From positions 1 to 10,702 of the forward strand of contig JBARRR010000096.1 in the NCBI GenBank assembly GCA_049644325.1: a DNA stretch of 10,702 nt, in the 5' to 3' direction. This document shows positions 1 to 7,195 of this stretch, one piece after another. Each line of letters begins with the position of its first letter. The stretch's first letter is position 1. A program made the translations under genes and the position numbers. The DNA comes from DASZHA01 sp049644325 (GTDB lineage: Bacteria > Chloroflexota > Dormibacteria > DASZGP01). The notes under the pieces were generated by a model that was given only the letters and a program-made list of their open reading frames with translations, did no database searches and was not told the DNA's origin.

Positions 1-2
1 CC

Positions 3-197
3 GGGGTGATGATGCTGCGCTACCTGAAGGAGCTGGACGCGGCCCAGCGGCTGGAGGACGCCATCGCCAGCATCATCGCCGAAGGCAAGGACGTCACCTA
101 TGACATGAAGGCCGACCGCAACGATCCAACCTCGGTCGGCACCAGCGAGGTGGCCGACGCGATCATCCAGCAGCTCAAGGCCGGGGCCCCCGCTTAG
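3..197 (+). CDS. Isocitrate/isopropylmalate dehydrogenase family protein, C-terminal fragment (probably isocitrate dehydrogenase)
   Basis: The gene is cut by the left edge, and only about the last 64 codons are present, ending in TAG at 195-197. The frame is open from the first bases, and the GTG/ATG codons at 6-14 are internal, not a start. The tail resembles the C-terminal end of NAD(P)-dependent isocitrate dehydrogenases: a helix with MLRYLKELDAAQRLEDAI, then a 'GKDVTYD' segment, then 'GTSEVADAII', which matches the family's usual ending of a Thr-Tyr-Asp strand followed by a GTSE(F/V)ADA helix. These enzymes oxidatively decarboxylate isocitrate to 2-oxoglutarate in the TCA cycle. The catalytic residues lie upstream and cannot be checked. 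3-Isopropylmalate or tartrate dehydrogenase is an alternative, but the T-Y-D/GTSE tail favours isocitrate dehydrogenase. Confidence 0.75.
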   Translation, partial: GVMMLRYLKELDAAQRLEDAIASIIAEGKDVTYDMKADRNDPTSVGTSEVADAIIQQLKAGAPA

Positions 198-211
198 GCG
201 GCGGACCGGGC

Positions 212-218
212 AGGGGAG
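212..218 (+). promoter_or_regulatory. Ribosome binding site of the cyclase/ATPase gene
   Basis: The purine run AGGGGAG ends two bases before the ATG at 221; pairing through the AGGGG part leaves four bases. This is tight spacing but it is the only Shine-Dalgarno-like site in the 23-bp gap. It supports ATG 221, which also places the zinc-ribbon cysteines at the very N-terminus. Confidence 0.5.
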
Positions 219-220
219 CG

Positions 221-3200
221 ATGCCTGAAGCGATCGTCTGCCCGAGCTGCGGCGCGCTCAACGCCGTTGCCCAGAAATTCTGCGGCACCTGTGGCAAAGC
301 CCTTGAGGTAGCCGAGGCTGGACCGGGGTCCGGCGGCGTCGGCTCGCCGGTGGCACCGGCGGCCAGAAACGCCGTTCACGGCAACGCTGACGAGCGACGC
401 TGGGTCACCGTGCTGTTCGCCGACATCGCCGGTTTTACATCGATGTCGGAGAAGCTCGACTTCGAAGAGGTTCGAGACATCGCCGACCACTGCGCCGAGA
501 TCATGGGCGAGGAGGCGGCACGATTCGGTGGCACGGTCGTCAACGTAATGGGCGACGCCGTGATGGCGGTCTTCGGCGCCCCGGTGGCGCACGACGATGA
601 TCCCGAAAGAGCGGTACGGGCGGCCCTTGCGATGGTCGAATCGATCCCCAGGAAGACGTCTCCGGAACACAACCTGGCGCTGCATGTCGGCGTCAATACG
701 GGCGAGGTTATGGCCGGCCTGCTGGGCCCCGCCGGCCGCCGCGACTACACGGTCATGGGCGACACCATCAATACCGGAGCGCGGCTGGAGGCCGCTGCGG
801 TTCGCGGCGAGGTGGTCGTCGGCCACGAGACCTACCTGGCAACACGACACGCGATCCGCTATGACAGCCACGAGCCAGTCGCTGCCAAGGGGAAGGAGGA
901 GAAGGTCGAGGCCTGGCTGGCGATGGAGCCGCTGGCCGAGCGGGCCGAACGCTCCTCGACGACCGCGCCGCTGGTCGGCCGAGAGCGCGAGCTGGAGATG
1001 CTTCGCGGGTTGTGGCGTCGTTCCGTCGACGATCCTCGAGCCCATTTCGCCACCCTGGTGGCGCCGCCGGGCCTGGGCAAGACCCGCCTGGGTCGCGAGT
1101 TCGCCGCTGAGGTCGCCGCTGGAGGCGCGGAGGTCCTGACGGGACGGTCGCTGCCGTACGGCGAGGGCACCGGTTATGGTCCCTTCGCCGACCAGGTCCG
1201 CAGCGCCGCCAGGGTCACGGCCGAGATGTCGCCTGCTGTTGCGGTCGAGGCCGTCGACGCCCACGTCGCGGAACTGTTCGGGGGGCCAGAGCCCGAGGTC
1301 ACCGCCAACCTGCTGGTCATGCTCGGACTGGGTGGTGATGGCGCCGGCCCCGACAAGAATGTGCTCTTCTTCACCGCGCGGCGCTGGCTCGCCGCCCTGG
1401 CTCGGCGCGCGCCGGCGCTGCTGCTTTTCGAGGACGTGCACTGGGCCGACGCCACGCTGGTTGAGCTGATCGGCTCCGTCGCCGGGCGGGTCGGAGAAGT
1501 GCCGGTCATGATCCTGTGCCTGGCCAGGCCCGAACTGCTGGAAACCCACCCGGGGTGGGGTGCCGGTCAGGCGGCTTACTCGGCTATCACCCTGGAACCC
1601 CTCAGCGCCGACGCGTCACGTCAGATCACGGCGGCTCTCCTGGAGGACGCGCCGGATGACGTCATCGACCGCCTGGTGGTTGCGTCCGGGGGTAACCCGC
1701 TGTTCGTCGAAGAGCTGTCAGCAACCATCTCGGAACAGGACGGCCGGTCGACCGGCGAGTTGCCCAGCACCGTCAAGGCGATCATCGGGGCCCGCCTCGA
1801 CATGCTCCCCGAGGATGAGCGACAGCTCCTGCTCGACGCCGCCGTCGTTGGTGACGTGTTCTGGCGTGGCGCGCTGACGGCCCTCGGCAGGGTCGAGAAC
1901 GTGGACCTGGTCCTCGACGACCTCGAATCCCGGGGTCTGGTTCATCGCGAGCGCGCCACGTCGCTCGCCGGTGAATCGCAGTACAACTTCAAGCACGCCC
2001 TGATCCGCGAGGTCGCCTACGGCCGGCTCCCCAAGCGGGCGCGCCGGGAGCGGCACGCGGCGGTTGCCGGCTACCTCGAGGCCGCCCCGGGGGCGGACGT
2101 GAACGAGCTGGCCTCGCTGCTTGCCCACCATTGGGCGGAGGCCGGCGATGTATCGGCGGCCGTCAGGTACTACACAGTTGCCGGCGACCGCGCGTCGAAT
2201 GCCTGGGCCAAGGCCGAGGCTATCGAGAGCTACTCGCGGGCGTTGGAGCTGCTCGCCGGGAATCTGGAATCGCCCGGTTCGGCCGATCTATTAGTGCGGC
2301 GGGGCCGAGCCCTGGCCGGGGCCGGCGACTTTGTACGGGCCGCGACCGACCTGGACGCCGCCCTGCCCTTGTTAAGCGGCAAGGAACGGGCCCTCGCTCT
2401 CCTGGAACGGGGCAGCGTCGCCTTCGGGGCCGTGGACGCTGATGGAATGACCCGGTTTGGACTCGAGGCCATGGCCGCCGCCGAGGTCGTTGACGACAAA
2501 CGGATCGCGGCTGCGGCCCGCGCCCTGAGCGCTCACGGCAGTCTTGCCGACGGGCACCTCACCGAGGCGCTGGAAACCACCACCATGGCGGTCGAAGCCT
2601 GGCCGACGGGAGCCCGGAAGAATGACCGGGACTACGCCGACACCCTGTCCACGCTGGCGCTCTACAGCTACTGGCGCGGTGATTACGTTGCGGCTGCCGA
2701 ATACGCTCGCCGGGGCGTCGAGATTGGGCTGGCGATGCAGGCGCTGTCTGCCGGCAACCAGGGTACGGCGCACCTGGCCGTGGCCCTGGTCGGACTGGGC
2801 AAGCACGAAGAGGCAATCGGCTGGTTCGAGAAATCGGTCGCCCTGGGATTGGACTGGGAGGCCACACCGCGGTTCTCCTCCCGCTCGATGAACATGTGGG
2901 CGGGCGCGATGCACGAGCTGATGGACTTCTCGGCTGCGCGCGACCTCTCTCAGCGCGGGTTGGAGATGGGGCGCCAATCCGGCTTCGCCCCGGCCATCGG
3001 CGCCGCCGGCATCAACCTGCTGCTCCTCGACATCGCCGAGCGGCGCCTCGAGCAGGCGGCCGCGGCGCTCCCTGGCCTCTGGACTATGGCGCACGAGACC
3101 AAGGGTTTCCACAGGCACCTGTTCCAGATCCGGATGGCGGACGCCAACGCCGTCCTGGCTCTGGCGATGGGCGAGCACGATGAGGGTATGGCCCACGCCA

Positions 3201-3568
3201 GCGATGGGATGGCCCACGCAGCGGCGCTGCCGCGCCCCAAGTACACCGTTAGCGCCTCCACCACCATGGCCGGTTGCCTGCTGGCCGGTGGGAAGGCGCC
3301 TGACGCCGTAGCGGTCGCCAGCAAGGCGCTGAACCAGGCGCAGCAGCTTGGCCATCCTCACAGCGTTTGGCGCGCGGCCGATGTCCTCAGCCGGGCGCGC
3401 GCCGCCACCGGCGATGACAACGGGGCAGCGGGGGCGGCGACGCGGGCCGCCGACGAGGTGGAGCGTTTCGGCCGCTCGCTCAGCCCCGAGCGGGCCTCCG
3501 TCTTCTGGGGCTCCACCGAGGTCGCCGACATCCTCGCCCGGGACGGGCGGGCTGCCCCGGTCGGCTAG
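221..3568 (+). CDS. Zinc-ribbon / class III adenylate-guanylate cyclase / AAA (STAND-like) ATPase / TPR regulatory protein
   Basis: This is an 1115-residue multidomain cytoplasmic signalling protein. Residues 7-24 form a zinc ribbon (C7, C10, C21, C24). Residues 60-235 are a class III cyclase domain, with FADIAGFT (metal Asp68), GDAVMAVFGA (metal Asp112) and YTVMGDTINTGARLE carrying the transition-state pair Asn184 and Arg188. The adenine-specifying pair reads Asn108 and Thr177; Asn108 replaces the usual Lys. Residues about 250-600 are an AAA_16/STAND ATPase: 'PLVGRERE' at 250-257, Walker A APPGLGKT at 281-288, Walker B LLLFEDVHWAD at 400-410, and the family signatures GGNPLFVEEL (490-499) and FKHALIREVAY (590-600). 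The rest (about 630-1100) is TPR-like helical repeats. Proteins of this layout are common in Actinomycetota, Chloroflexota and Proteobacteria; their signals are mostly unknown. The ATG has a close purine-rich site (AGGGGAG, 212-218) and lies 23 bp after the dehydrogenase stop, so cotranscription is possible. Confidence 0.9.
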   Translation: MPEAIVCPSCGALNAVAQKFCGTCGKALEVAEAGPGSGGVGSPVAPAARNAVHGNADERRWVTVLFADIAGFTSMSEKLDFEEVRDIADHCAEIMGEEAARFGGTVVNVMGDAVMAVFGAPVAHDDDPERAVRAALAMVESIPRKTSPEHNLALHVGVNTGEVMAGLLGPAGRRDYTVMGDTINTGARLEAAAVRGEVVVGHETYLATRHAIRYDSHEPVAAKGKEEKVEAWLAMEPLAERAERSSTTAPLVGRERELEMLRGLWRRSVDDPRAHFATLVAPPGLGKTRLGREFAAEVAAGGAEVLTGRSLPYGEGTGYGPFADQVRSAARVTAEMSPAVAVEAVDAHVAELFGGPEPEVTANLLVMLGLGGDGAGPDKNVLFFTARRWLAALARRAPALLLFEDVHWADATLVELIGSVAGRVGEVPVMILCLARPELLETHPGWGAGQAAYSAITLEPLSADASRQITAALLEDAPDDVIDRLVVASGGNPLFVEELSATISEQDGRSTGELPSTVKAIIGARLDMLPEDERQLLLDAAVVGDVFWRGALTALGRVENVDLVLDDLESRGLVHRERATSLAGESQYNFKHALIREVAYGRLPKRARRERHAAVAGYLEAAPGADVNELASLLAHHWAEAGDVSAAVRYYTVAGDRASNAWAKAEAIESYSRALELLAGNLESPGSADLLVRRGRALAGAGDFVRAATDLDAALPLLSGKERALALLERGSVAFGAVDADGMTRFGLEAMAAAEVVDDKRIAAAARALSAHGSLADGHLTEALETTTMAVEAWPTGARKNDRDYADTLSTLALYSYWRGDYVAAAEYARRGVEIGLAMQALSAGNQGTAHLAVALVGLGKHEEAIGWFEKSVALGLDWEATPRFSSRSMNMWAGAMHELMDFSAARDLSQRGLEMGRQSGFAPAIGAAGINLLLLDIAERRLEQAAAALPGLWTMAHETKGFHRHLFQIRMADANAVLALAMGEHDEGMAHASDGMAHAAALPRPKYTVSASTTMAGCLLAGGKAPDAVAVASKALNQAQQLGHPHSVWRAADVLSRARAATGDDNGAAGAATRAADEVERFGRSLSPERASVFWGSTEVADILARDGRAAPVG

Positions 3569-4140
3569 CCCTGATGCGCCGCCTCGGCGGCGAAGGTCAT
3601 GAAGCTGCCCTCCGGCAGGCCATTGCCCCGGGCGTACTCAGCGAACAGCTCGAGGTAGTTGCTGGTCGACGTGGGCAGGCTTTCGAGGCCGAGCCTGTGG
3701 GCGATCCCCTCGATCTTGTCCGGCTCGCCCTCGATCTCCACCACCGGCCCGATGAAGGGCAGCTCGTCGAGTGTGATGCTGAGCCCGTCCAGCTCCCAGT
3801 ACTCGCGGTACTTCTCGTAGCGGAAGACGACCTGGTAGCCGAGGCCGGCGAGCAACTCTTCGATGGCGTCGCCCTCTACCATCGCCGTGATCTCGCGGCG
3901 CGACTTGAAGCGATCGTCGTGGATCGGCAGCTTGACCGTCAGCTCGCGCTGGTTGCGGAGGCGCAGCAGGCGGTCGCTGCTGCGGAGGCTGCCGGCGCTG
4001 TCGTCGAGTATGGTGTTGGTCTCCAGCTCCCGCGGTACGGCCAGGCGAGCGCCGCCTTCCCGCAGCCGCGGGCGCACGGCTTCCAGGTCGGGGCCCAGGT
4101 ACTTGAGCTCGGTCTCAACGATGCTTCCGCCGTGCGCCAA
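3565..4140 (-). CDS. CYTH-domain protein (class IV adenylate cyclase CyaB / inorganic or thiamine triphosphatase-like)
   Basis: The protein has 191 residues, a usual length for CyaB-like CYTH proteins. The N-terminal ExExK signature is present (E9, E11, K13 in VETELKY). Further charged tunnel residues follow the CYTH order: R60 and R62 (LLRLR), K70 (TVKLP), R81, R82 and E83 (SRREIT), K110 and R112 (RYEKYREYW), D125 and E126 (LDELPFIG), E135 and E137 (VVEIEG), and the closing SNYLEL motif. CYTH enzymes bind triphosphates and divalent metal in a beta-tunnel. Members act as class IV adenylate cyclase, thiamine triphosphatase or tripolyphosphatase, and sequence alone does not tell which. The start is TTG at 4140, supported by AGGAG seven bases upstream. 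The gene converges on the class III cyclase gene and its stop overlaps that gene's stop. It is divergent from the sortase. Confidence 0.88.
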   Translation of the reverse strand: MAHGGSIVETELKYLGPDLEAVRPRLREGGARLAVPRELETNTILDDSAGSLRSSDRLLRLRNQRELTVKLPIHDDRFKSRREITAMVEGDAIEELLAGLGYQVVFRYEKYREYWELDGLSITLDELPFIGPVVEIEGEPDKIEGIAHRLGLESLPTSTSNYLELFAEYARGNGLPEGSFMTFAAEAAHQG

Positions 4141-4147
4141 CTTCCTT

Positions 4148-4152
4148 CTCCT
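4148..4152 (-). promoter_or_regulatory. Ribosome binding site deciding a TTG start for the CYTH gene
   Basis: Read on the minus strand, AGGAG lies seven bases before TTG at 4140, followed by a second purine stretch (AAGGAAG). There is no ATG or GTG at the expected N-terminus, and the ExExK signature begins at residue 9 from this TTG, which is normal for the family. The same bases read C/T-rich on the plus strand, so they give no ribosome site for a GTG start of the sortase at 4155. Confidence 0.65.
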
Positions 4153-4190
4153 CGGTGACAGCCCGCCCAGCCTTTGTCAGGATATCTTCG

Positions 4191-4829
4191 ATGAGCCCAC
4201 GCTTGGCCCCCAGCTGGCTTCGAATCGCGCCCATCCTCGCCCTCGCGGTCGTTGCGATGGGCGGCTCCACGGCCTTTGTGCCGGCCGCCGCGGCGGTGCA
4301 GCGGGTTGCCGCCGCCCCTGGCTGGGCCCCTGAGGTCAACGCCGCGCGCGCCGCGCCGCGGCAGCCGAAGCTGGCGCTGCCGAGCGGCGCCATCGGCCGC
4401 CTCACAATCGACGCCATCGACGTCGACGCGGTGGCGCGGCCGGTGGGGTTGACCGCCGGCGGCGCCATGGACGTAACGTCCAACATCTGGGAGGTCGGCG
4501 TTTTCGACCAGTCGGTGCAGCCGGGTGAGCCAGGCAGCTCCTTGGTCGAGGGCCACCTCGATTGGTACACCGGCCCTGCGGTCTTCTGGAACCTGCGCAA
4601 GGTCGGCACCGGGGCTGAGATCGACTTCACCTCGGCCGATGGGGTGTTGCACCGCTTCACCGTCACGCAGGCGCGCAACATCGCCTACAACAGCGCCATC
4701 CCCAACGACTTGATGGCGCGCACCGGGACGCCGACGATCACGCTGATCACCTGCTCGGGCGCCTGGATCAGCAGCGCCCACAGCTACAGCACCCGCCTGC
4801 TGCTCACCGCGACCGCGATCCAGGCGTAG
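4191..4829 (+). CDS. Sortase, class F-like (membrane-anchored cysteine transpeptidase)
   Basis: This gene encodes about 212 residues. A basic N-terminus (R4, R11) is followed by a hydrophobic segment, about residues 12-35 (IAPILALAVVAMGG...), which acts as signal anchor, and then an Ala/Pro-rich linker. The sortase beta-barrel holds the three active-site residues: His122 in VEGHLDWYTG, Cys188 in TLITCSGAW and Arg202 in YSTRLLL. The GHLDW...FWNL spacing and TLITC motif fit the class E/F sortases of high-GC Gram-positives. Sortases cleave a C-terminal sorting signal (LPxTG-like) and join the protein to cell wall or pilin; some family members have no known substrate. I chose ATG 4191 over the in-frame GTG 4155 because AGGA lies eight bases before the ATG, whereas the bases before the GTG are pyrimidine-rich. 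No protein in the window carries an obvious sorting signal. Confidence 0.85.
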   Translation: MSPRLAPSWLRIAPILALAVVAMGGSTAFVPAAAAVQRVAAAPGWAPEVNAARAAPRQPKLALPSGAIGRLTIDAIDVDAVARPVGLTAGGAMDVTSNIWEVGVFDQSVQPGEPGSSLVEGHLDWYTGPAVFWNLRKVGTGAEIDFTSADGVLHRFTVTQARNIAYNSAIPNDLMARTGTPTITLITCSGAWISSAHSYSTRLLLTATAIQA

Positions 4830-4835
4830 CAACCC

Positions 4836-4865
4836 CAAACACTTGTGCGCCGAACACCTGTGCGC
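4836..4865 (+). repeat. Tandem 13-bp direct repeats resembling two LexA (SOS) boxes upstream of the helicase gene
   Basis: The element AACACYTGTGCGC occurs at 4838-4850 and 4853-4865, start-to-start 15 bp, with one T/C difference. The second copy, extended as CGAACACCTGTGCG (4851-4864), differs from the Gram-positive LexA consensus CGAAC-N4-GTTCG at a single position. The first (4836-4849) differs at two. Both share the near-palindromic core CAC-YT-GTG. Copy 1 overlaps the candidate -35 and copy 2 fills the spacer to the -10, where a repressor would block transcription. The repeats are seen directly. LexA binding is inferred from consensus similarity; another dimeric repressor is possible. 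Confidence 0.5.
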
Positions 4866-4871
4866 TATGAT
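4843..4871 (+). promoter_or_regulatory. Candidate promoter of the mrfAB operon
   Basis: A -10-like hexamer TATGAT (4866-4871; five of six matches to TATAAT) follows a weak -35-like TTGTGC (4843-4848) at exactly 17 bp. The expected transcription start falls at about 4878-4880, that is, at or next to the helicase ATG at 4880. No Shine-Dalgarno site precedes that ATG, so the transcript may be leaderless. The weak -35 together with the overlapping repeats fits a regulated promoter. Confidence 0.5.
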
Positions 4872-4879
4872 CGCGCCCG

Positions 4880-7195
4880 ATGGGAGCCATCGAGATCCTG
4901 CACGACCTTCTCGCCGACCCGGACTTCAAGGCAGGCATCGCCCTTGACCATCTGATCGAGGGTCGTCCGGCGCGGTATGCCGAGATGCCTGAGGGGCTGC
5001 CGGCAAAGTTCAGGGAGGCCCTGGGACGCCGTGGCATCGAGCGACTCTACAGCCACCAGGCCGAGGTCTATGAGCATGCGACGGCGGGCCGCGACGTCGT
5101 GGTGGTGACGCCGACGGCGTCGGGCAAGACGCTCTGCTACAACCTGCCGGTCCTGGGCCGCATCGTCGAGCGGCCTGACGCCCGCGCCCTGTACCTGTTT
5201 CCCACCAAGGCCCTGGCCCAGGACCAGCTGGCCGAGCTGCATGAGCTGTCGGGCCACGTTGGGGCCGGCATCCGCACCTTCACATACGACGGCGACACGC
5301 CGCAGAGCGCCCGCATCGCCATCCGCGAGGCCGGCCACATCGTCATCACCAACCCCGACATGCTGCACGCCGCCATCCTGCCGCACCACACCAAGTGGCT
5401 GAAGCTCTTCCAGGACCTCGAGTACGTCGTTATCGACGAGCTCCACGCTTACCGCGGTGTCTTCGGCAGCCACCTCGCCAACGTGGTCCGCCGGCTGCGG
5501 CGGATCTGCGAGTTCTACGGGTCCAACCCCACCTTCATCATGGCGTCGGCCACCATCGCCAACCCGGGCGAGTTGGCCGGGCGAATACTCGAGCGGGAGG
5601 TAGCCGTCGTCGACCAGAGCGGCGCCCCCGCGGCCCCCAAACGGCTGGTCTTCTACAACCCGCCGGTGGTCAACGCCGAGCTCGGCATCCGTCGATCGGC
5701 CGTGCTCGAAACCCAGCGCCTGGCCAAGCGCTTCCTGTCCGGTGGCGCCCAGACCATCGTCTTCGGCCGTAGCCGGCTGCAGGTCGAGGTGCTGCTGAGC
5801 TACCTCAAGGAGGGGTTGGCCGATCGCCTCGGCCGCCACGGCGACGTGCGGGGCTACCGCGGCGGGTACCTGCCGACGCAGCGCCGCGAGATCGAGCGCG
5901 GCCTGCGTAGCGGCGCCGTCCGGGGGGTGGTCGCCACCAACGCGCTGGAGCTGGGGATCGACGTCGGCCAGATGGAGGTGGCCATCCTCTGCGGCTACCC
6001 GGGCAGCATCGCCTCGACCTGGCAGCAGCTGGGCCGGGCCGGTCGGCGCGAGGAGCCGTCCGTGGGGATCCTGGTCTGCTCCTCGAGCCCGCTGGACCAG
6101 TTCCTGGCACGCCATCCGGAGTACTTCCTCTCCCGCTCCCCAGAGCACGGGCTGGTCGACCCCGACAACCTGCTGGTGCTGCTGGGCCACCTCCAGGCGT
6201 CGCTCTTCGAGGTGCCGTTCAATGACGGCGAGGGCTTCGGCGACAAGCGCATCGAGGAACTGCTCGAGCTGCTCGGCGAGGAGGGCCAGGCCCACCACTC
6301 CGCCGGGCGGTGGTTCTGGTCTTCCGAGGCCTTCCCGGCATCAGAGGTGAGCCTGCGCACGGTGATGGCCGAGAACGTGGTCATCATCGATACCAGCAAC
6401 GCCCCGGGCGCGACCGGGGGTCCCGGCGCCCGGGTGATCGGCGAGATGGACCAGTTCGCCGCGCAGACTCTCCTGCACGACCAGGCGATCTACATCCACG
6501 AGGGCCAGCAGTACCACGTCGACCACCTCGACTGGGCCGAGAAGAAGGCCTACGTCCGGCCGGTCAACGTCGACTACTACACCGATGCCGACCGGGGCGC
6601 CTCGGTGGAGATCCTGGACGCCTTCGACACGGCCGAGGGCGCCCTGGTCAAGGCGCACGGCGAGGTCCAGGTAACGTCGCTGGCCACCATCTTCAAGAAG
6701 ATTCGCTTCCATACCCACGACGCAATCGGCGCCGGCCCCATCGACCTGCCCCAGGTCGACCTCCACACCACCGCCTACTGGCTCCGGCTGGACGACGGAC
6801 TGGCCGCAACCTATACCCGGTTGCAGCTGCAGGCCGGGCTGCGGGGGCTGGCCCACGGCCTGCGCCACAGCGCCTCGATGTTCCTGATGTGTGACCCCCG
6901 GGACCTGGGCGTGGCGGTGCAGGTCCGCTCGCCCAAGACCGGCGGGGCAACGGTCTTCGTCTACGACGCCTTCCCCGGTGGCATCGGGCTCAGCCCGCGG
7001 CTCTTCGACCTCCACGCCGAAGTCATGGCGGCTGTCGACGAGCTGATCGCGGGGTGCGCGTGCACTCGTGGCTGCCCCTCCTGCGTGGGCGTGCAGATGG
7101 ATCGCGACGTCGACGCCAAGGCGATGGCGGTGCGCCTGGCCCGTGCCCTGCCCGGGGAGGTGGCGGAACCCCTTGCTGCTGCGCGAGAGGCTTGA
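4880..7195 (+). CDS. mrfA: MrfA-like DExH-box helicase with C-terminal DUF1998 cysteine cluster
   Basis: The protein has 771 residues, close to Bacillus subtilis MrfA (YprA). Superfamily 2 helicase motifs appear in order: LYSHQ (56-60), Walker A TPTASGKT (77-84), LFPTKALAQDQL (106-117), TNPDML (157-162), DELH (186-189), SAT (223-225), VFGRSR (294-299), ATNALELGIDVG (352-363) and QQLGRAGRR (382-390). The C-terminal DUF1998 region has MCDPRDLG (C670) and a metal-type cluster C726, C728, C732, C735. In B. subtilis MrfA is a 3'-5' helicase working with the MrfB exonuclease in a UvrA-independent pathway that repairs mitomycin C damage; the yeast relative is Hrq1. That this protein does the same is inferred from its domains and from the overlapping MrfB-like gene downstream. 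There is no ribosome binding site before ATG 4880; see the promoter entry. A longer N-terminal start is not needed. Confidence 0.9.
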   Translation: MGAIEILHDLLADPDFKAGIALDHLIEGRPARYAEMPEGLPAKFREALGRRGIERLYSHQAEVYEHATAGRDVVVVTPTASGKTLCYNLPVLGRIVERPDARALYLFPTKALAQDQLAELHELSGHVGAGIRTFTYDGDTPQSARIAIREAGHIVITNPDMLHAAILPHHTKWLKLFQDLEYVVIDELHAYRGVFGSHLANVVRRLRRICEFYGSNPTFIMASATIANPGELAGRILEREVAVVDQSGAPAAPKRLVFYNPPVVNAELGIRRSAVLETQRLAKRFLSGGAQTIVFGRSRLQVEVLLSYLKEGLADRLGRHGDVRGYRGGYLPTQRREIERGLRSGAVRGVVATNALELGIDVGQMEVAILCGYPGSIASTWQQLGRAGRREEPSVGILVCSSSPLDQFLARHPEYFLSRSPEHGLVDPDNLLVLLGHLQASLFEVPFNDGEGFGDKRIEELLELLGEEGQAHHSAGRWFWSSEAFPASEVSLRTVMAENVVIIDTSNAPGATGGPGARVIGEMDQFAAQTLLHDQAIYIHEGQQYHVDHLDWAEKKAYVRPVNVDYYTDADRGASVEILDAFDTAEGALVKAHGEVQVTSLATIFKKIRFHTHDAIGAGPIDLPQVDLHTTAYWLRLDDGLAATYTRLQLQAGLRGLAHGLRHSASMFLMCDPRDLGVAVQVRSPKTGGATVFVYDAFPGGIGLSPRLFDLHAEVMAAVDELIAGCACTRGCPSCVGVQMDRDVDAKAMAVRLARALPGEVAEPLAAAREA
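7154..7160 (+). promoter_or_regulatory. Possible ribosome binding site of mrfB inside the helicase gene
   Basis: GGGGAGG lies twelve bases before the TTG at 7173, somewhat far. Coupling to translation of the overlapping helicase gene, which ends at 7195, probably helps initiation. No ATG or GTG is available in this frame between 7146 and the conserved N-terminal region. Confidence 0.35.

Noticed and set aside
194..3361. Long minus-strand reading frames opposite the cyclase/ATPase gene (194-1549 and 2372-3361)
   Set aside because: They have no recognisable domain, are rich in Arg, Gly, Gln and Asp, and mirror a plus-strand gene with clear motifs. They are the expected antisense openness of GC-rich coding DNA.
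4155..4190. GTG at 4155 as the sortase start
   Set aside because: The bases before it are pyrimidine-rich because they hold the ribosome site of the divergent CYTH gene. ATG 4191 has AGGA at good spacing and gives a normal signal anchor.
4865..6298. 477-codon minus-strand reading frame opposite the helicase gene
   Set aside because: The plus strand encodes an uninterrupted helicase with every motif. The antisense product is low-complexity Val/Gln/Asp/Gly-rich with no family features.
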